NCBI RefSeq assembly: GCF_008039615.1
Contig: NZ_VDUZ01000010.1
Coordinates: 62,001-126,000, forward strand
From: Vineibacter terrae
GTDB taxonomy: Bacteria > Pseudomonadota > Alphaproteobacteria > Reyranellales > Reyranellaceae
DNA length: 64,000 nt
Direction: 5' to 3'
Of this stretch, positions 63,934-64,000 are shown in pieces. Numbering within the stretch: the stretch's first letter is position 1; the number at the start of each line of letters is the position of its first letter. The position numbers and the translations under genes are program-made. A model generated the notes under the pieces. That model did not search any database. It saw only the letters and a list, made by a program, of their open reading frames with translations, and had not been told where the DNA came from.

Positions 63934-64000
63934 GGCGCACCTCTATCATGCTGCCTGACGATACCATGGCTCATCATCCGTGGTAAGAAACCCTCGACAA

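Overview
This is a 64 kb window from a high-GC (about two-thirds G+C by eye) chromosome. Gene content and order point to an Alphaproteobacterium: lolCD, dnaE, rpsB-tsf-pyrH-frr-uppS-cdsA-dxr-rseP-bamA-fabZ and gltA-gltX-comEC-lexA-moeA-moaC-trpC-trpD follow the backbone typical of that class. The lexA promoter region also carries the alphaproteobacterial SOS box GTTC-N7-GTTC. A Rhizobiales- or Rhodospirillales-like genome is likely, but genus cannot be fixed from the sequence alone.

Layout. 1-2.0 kb: lipoprotein-release transporter lolC-lolD. 2.0-8.3 kb: accessory block with an aldehyde dehydrogenase, two small secreted proteins, a small conserved protein, a VapC-type toxin-antitoxin pair, an acyl-CoA dehydrogenase and a divergent LysR regulator. 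8.6-13.7 kb: dnaE, a DUF72 protein and an unknown gene. 13.9-24.2 kb: translation and envelope operon from rpsB to fabZ. 24.2-34.2 kb, mostly minus strand: citrate synthase, glutamyl-tRNA synthetase, comEC (plus strand), lexA, molybdopterin genes and trpCD. 34.5-36.7 kb: a coiled-coil protein and an RhlE-type helicase. 36.7-45.9 kb: a polyol/pentulose catabolic operon under a SorC-type regulator (binding protein, two permeases, ATPase, two SDR dehydrogenases, FGGY kinase, PfkB kinase). The binding-protein gene has a frameshift and one dehydrogenase has lost its centre. 46-48.6 kb: hydrolase, flavin-dependent monooxygenase-like protein, and an SMR exporter preceded by a clear guanidine-II riboswitch, which identifies the exporter as Gdx. 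48.7-57.1 kb: a dipeptide-type ABC importer combined with a RidA protein, a formamidase-like hydrolase and a sugar-nucleotide-type epimerase. 57.5-64 kb: a large MscS-family channel, a small membrane protein, a double carboxymuconolactone-decarboxylase-like protein, a BKACE (DUF849) enzyme with a divergent AraC regulator, and a PRC-barrel protein.

The most notable points are: (i) bamA abuts fabZ, and fabZ abuts the gltA region, so lpxD, lpxA, lpxI and lpxB are all missing from the place where they normally sit; (ii) a family of three long composite palindromes (about 7.1, 12.1 and 48.6 kb) with compensatory base changes, plus several other inverted-repeat families placed between genes and inside operons; (iii) a guanidine-II riboswitch in front of gdx; (iv) two independent lesions in one sugar-alcohol operon; (v) the ABC importer/RidA/formamidase/epimerase locus, whose substrate is unknown. 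No tRNA, rRNA, CRISPR array, transposase or prophage gene was seen.
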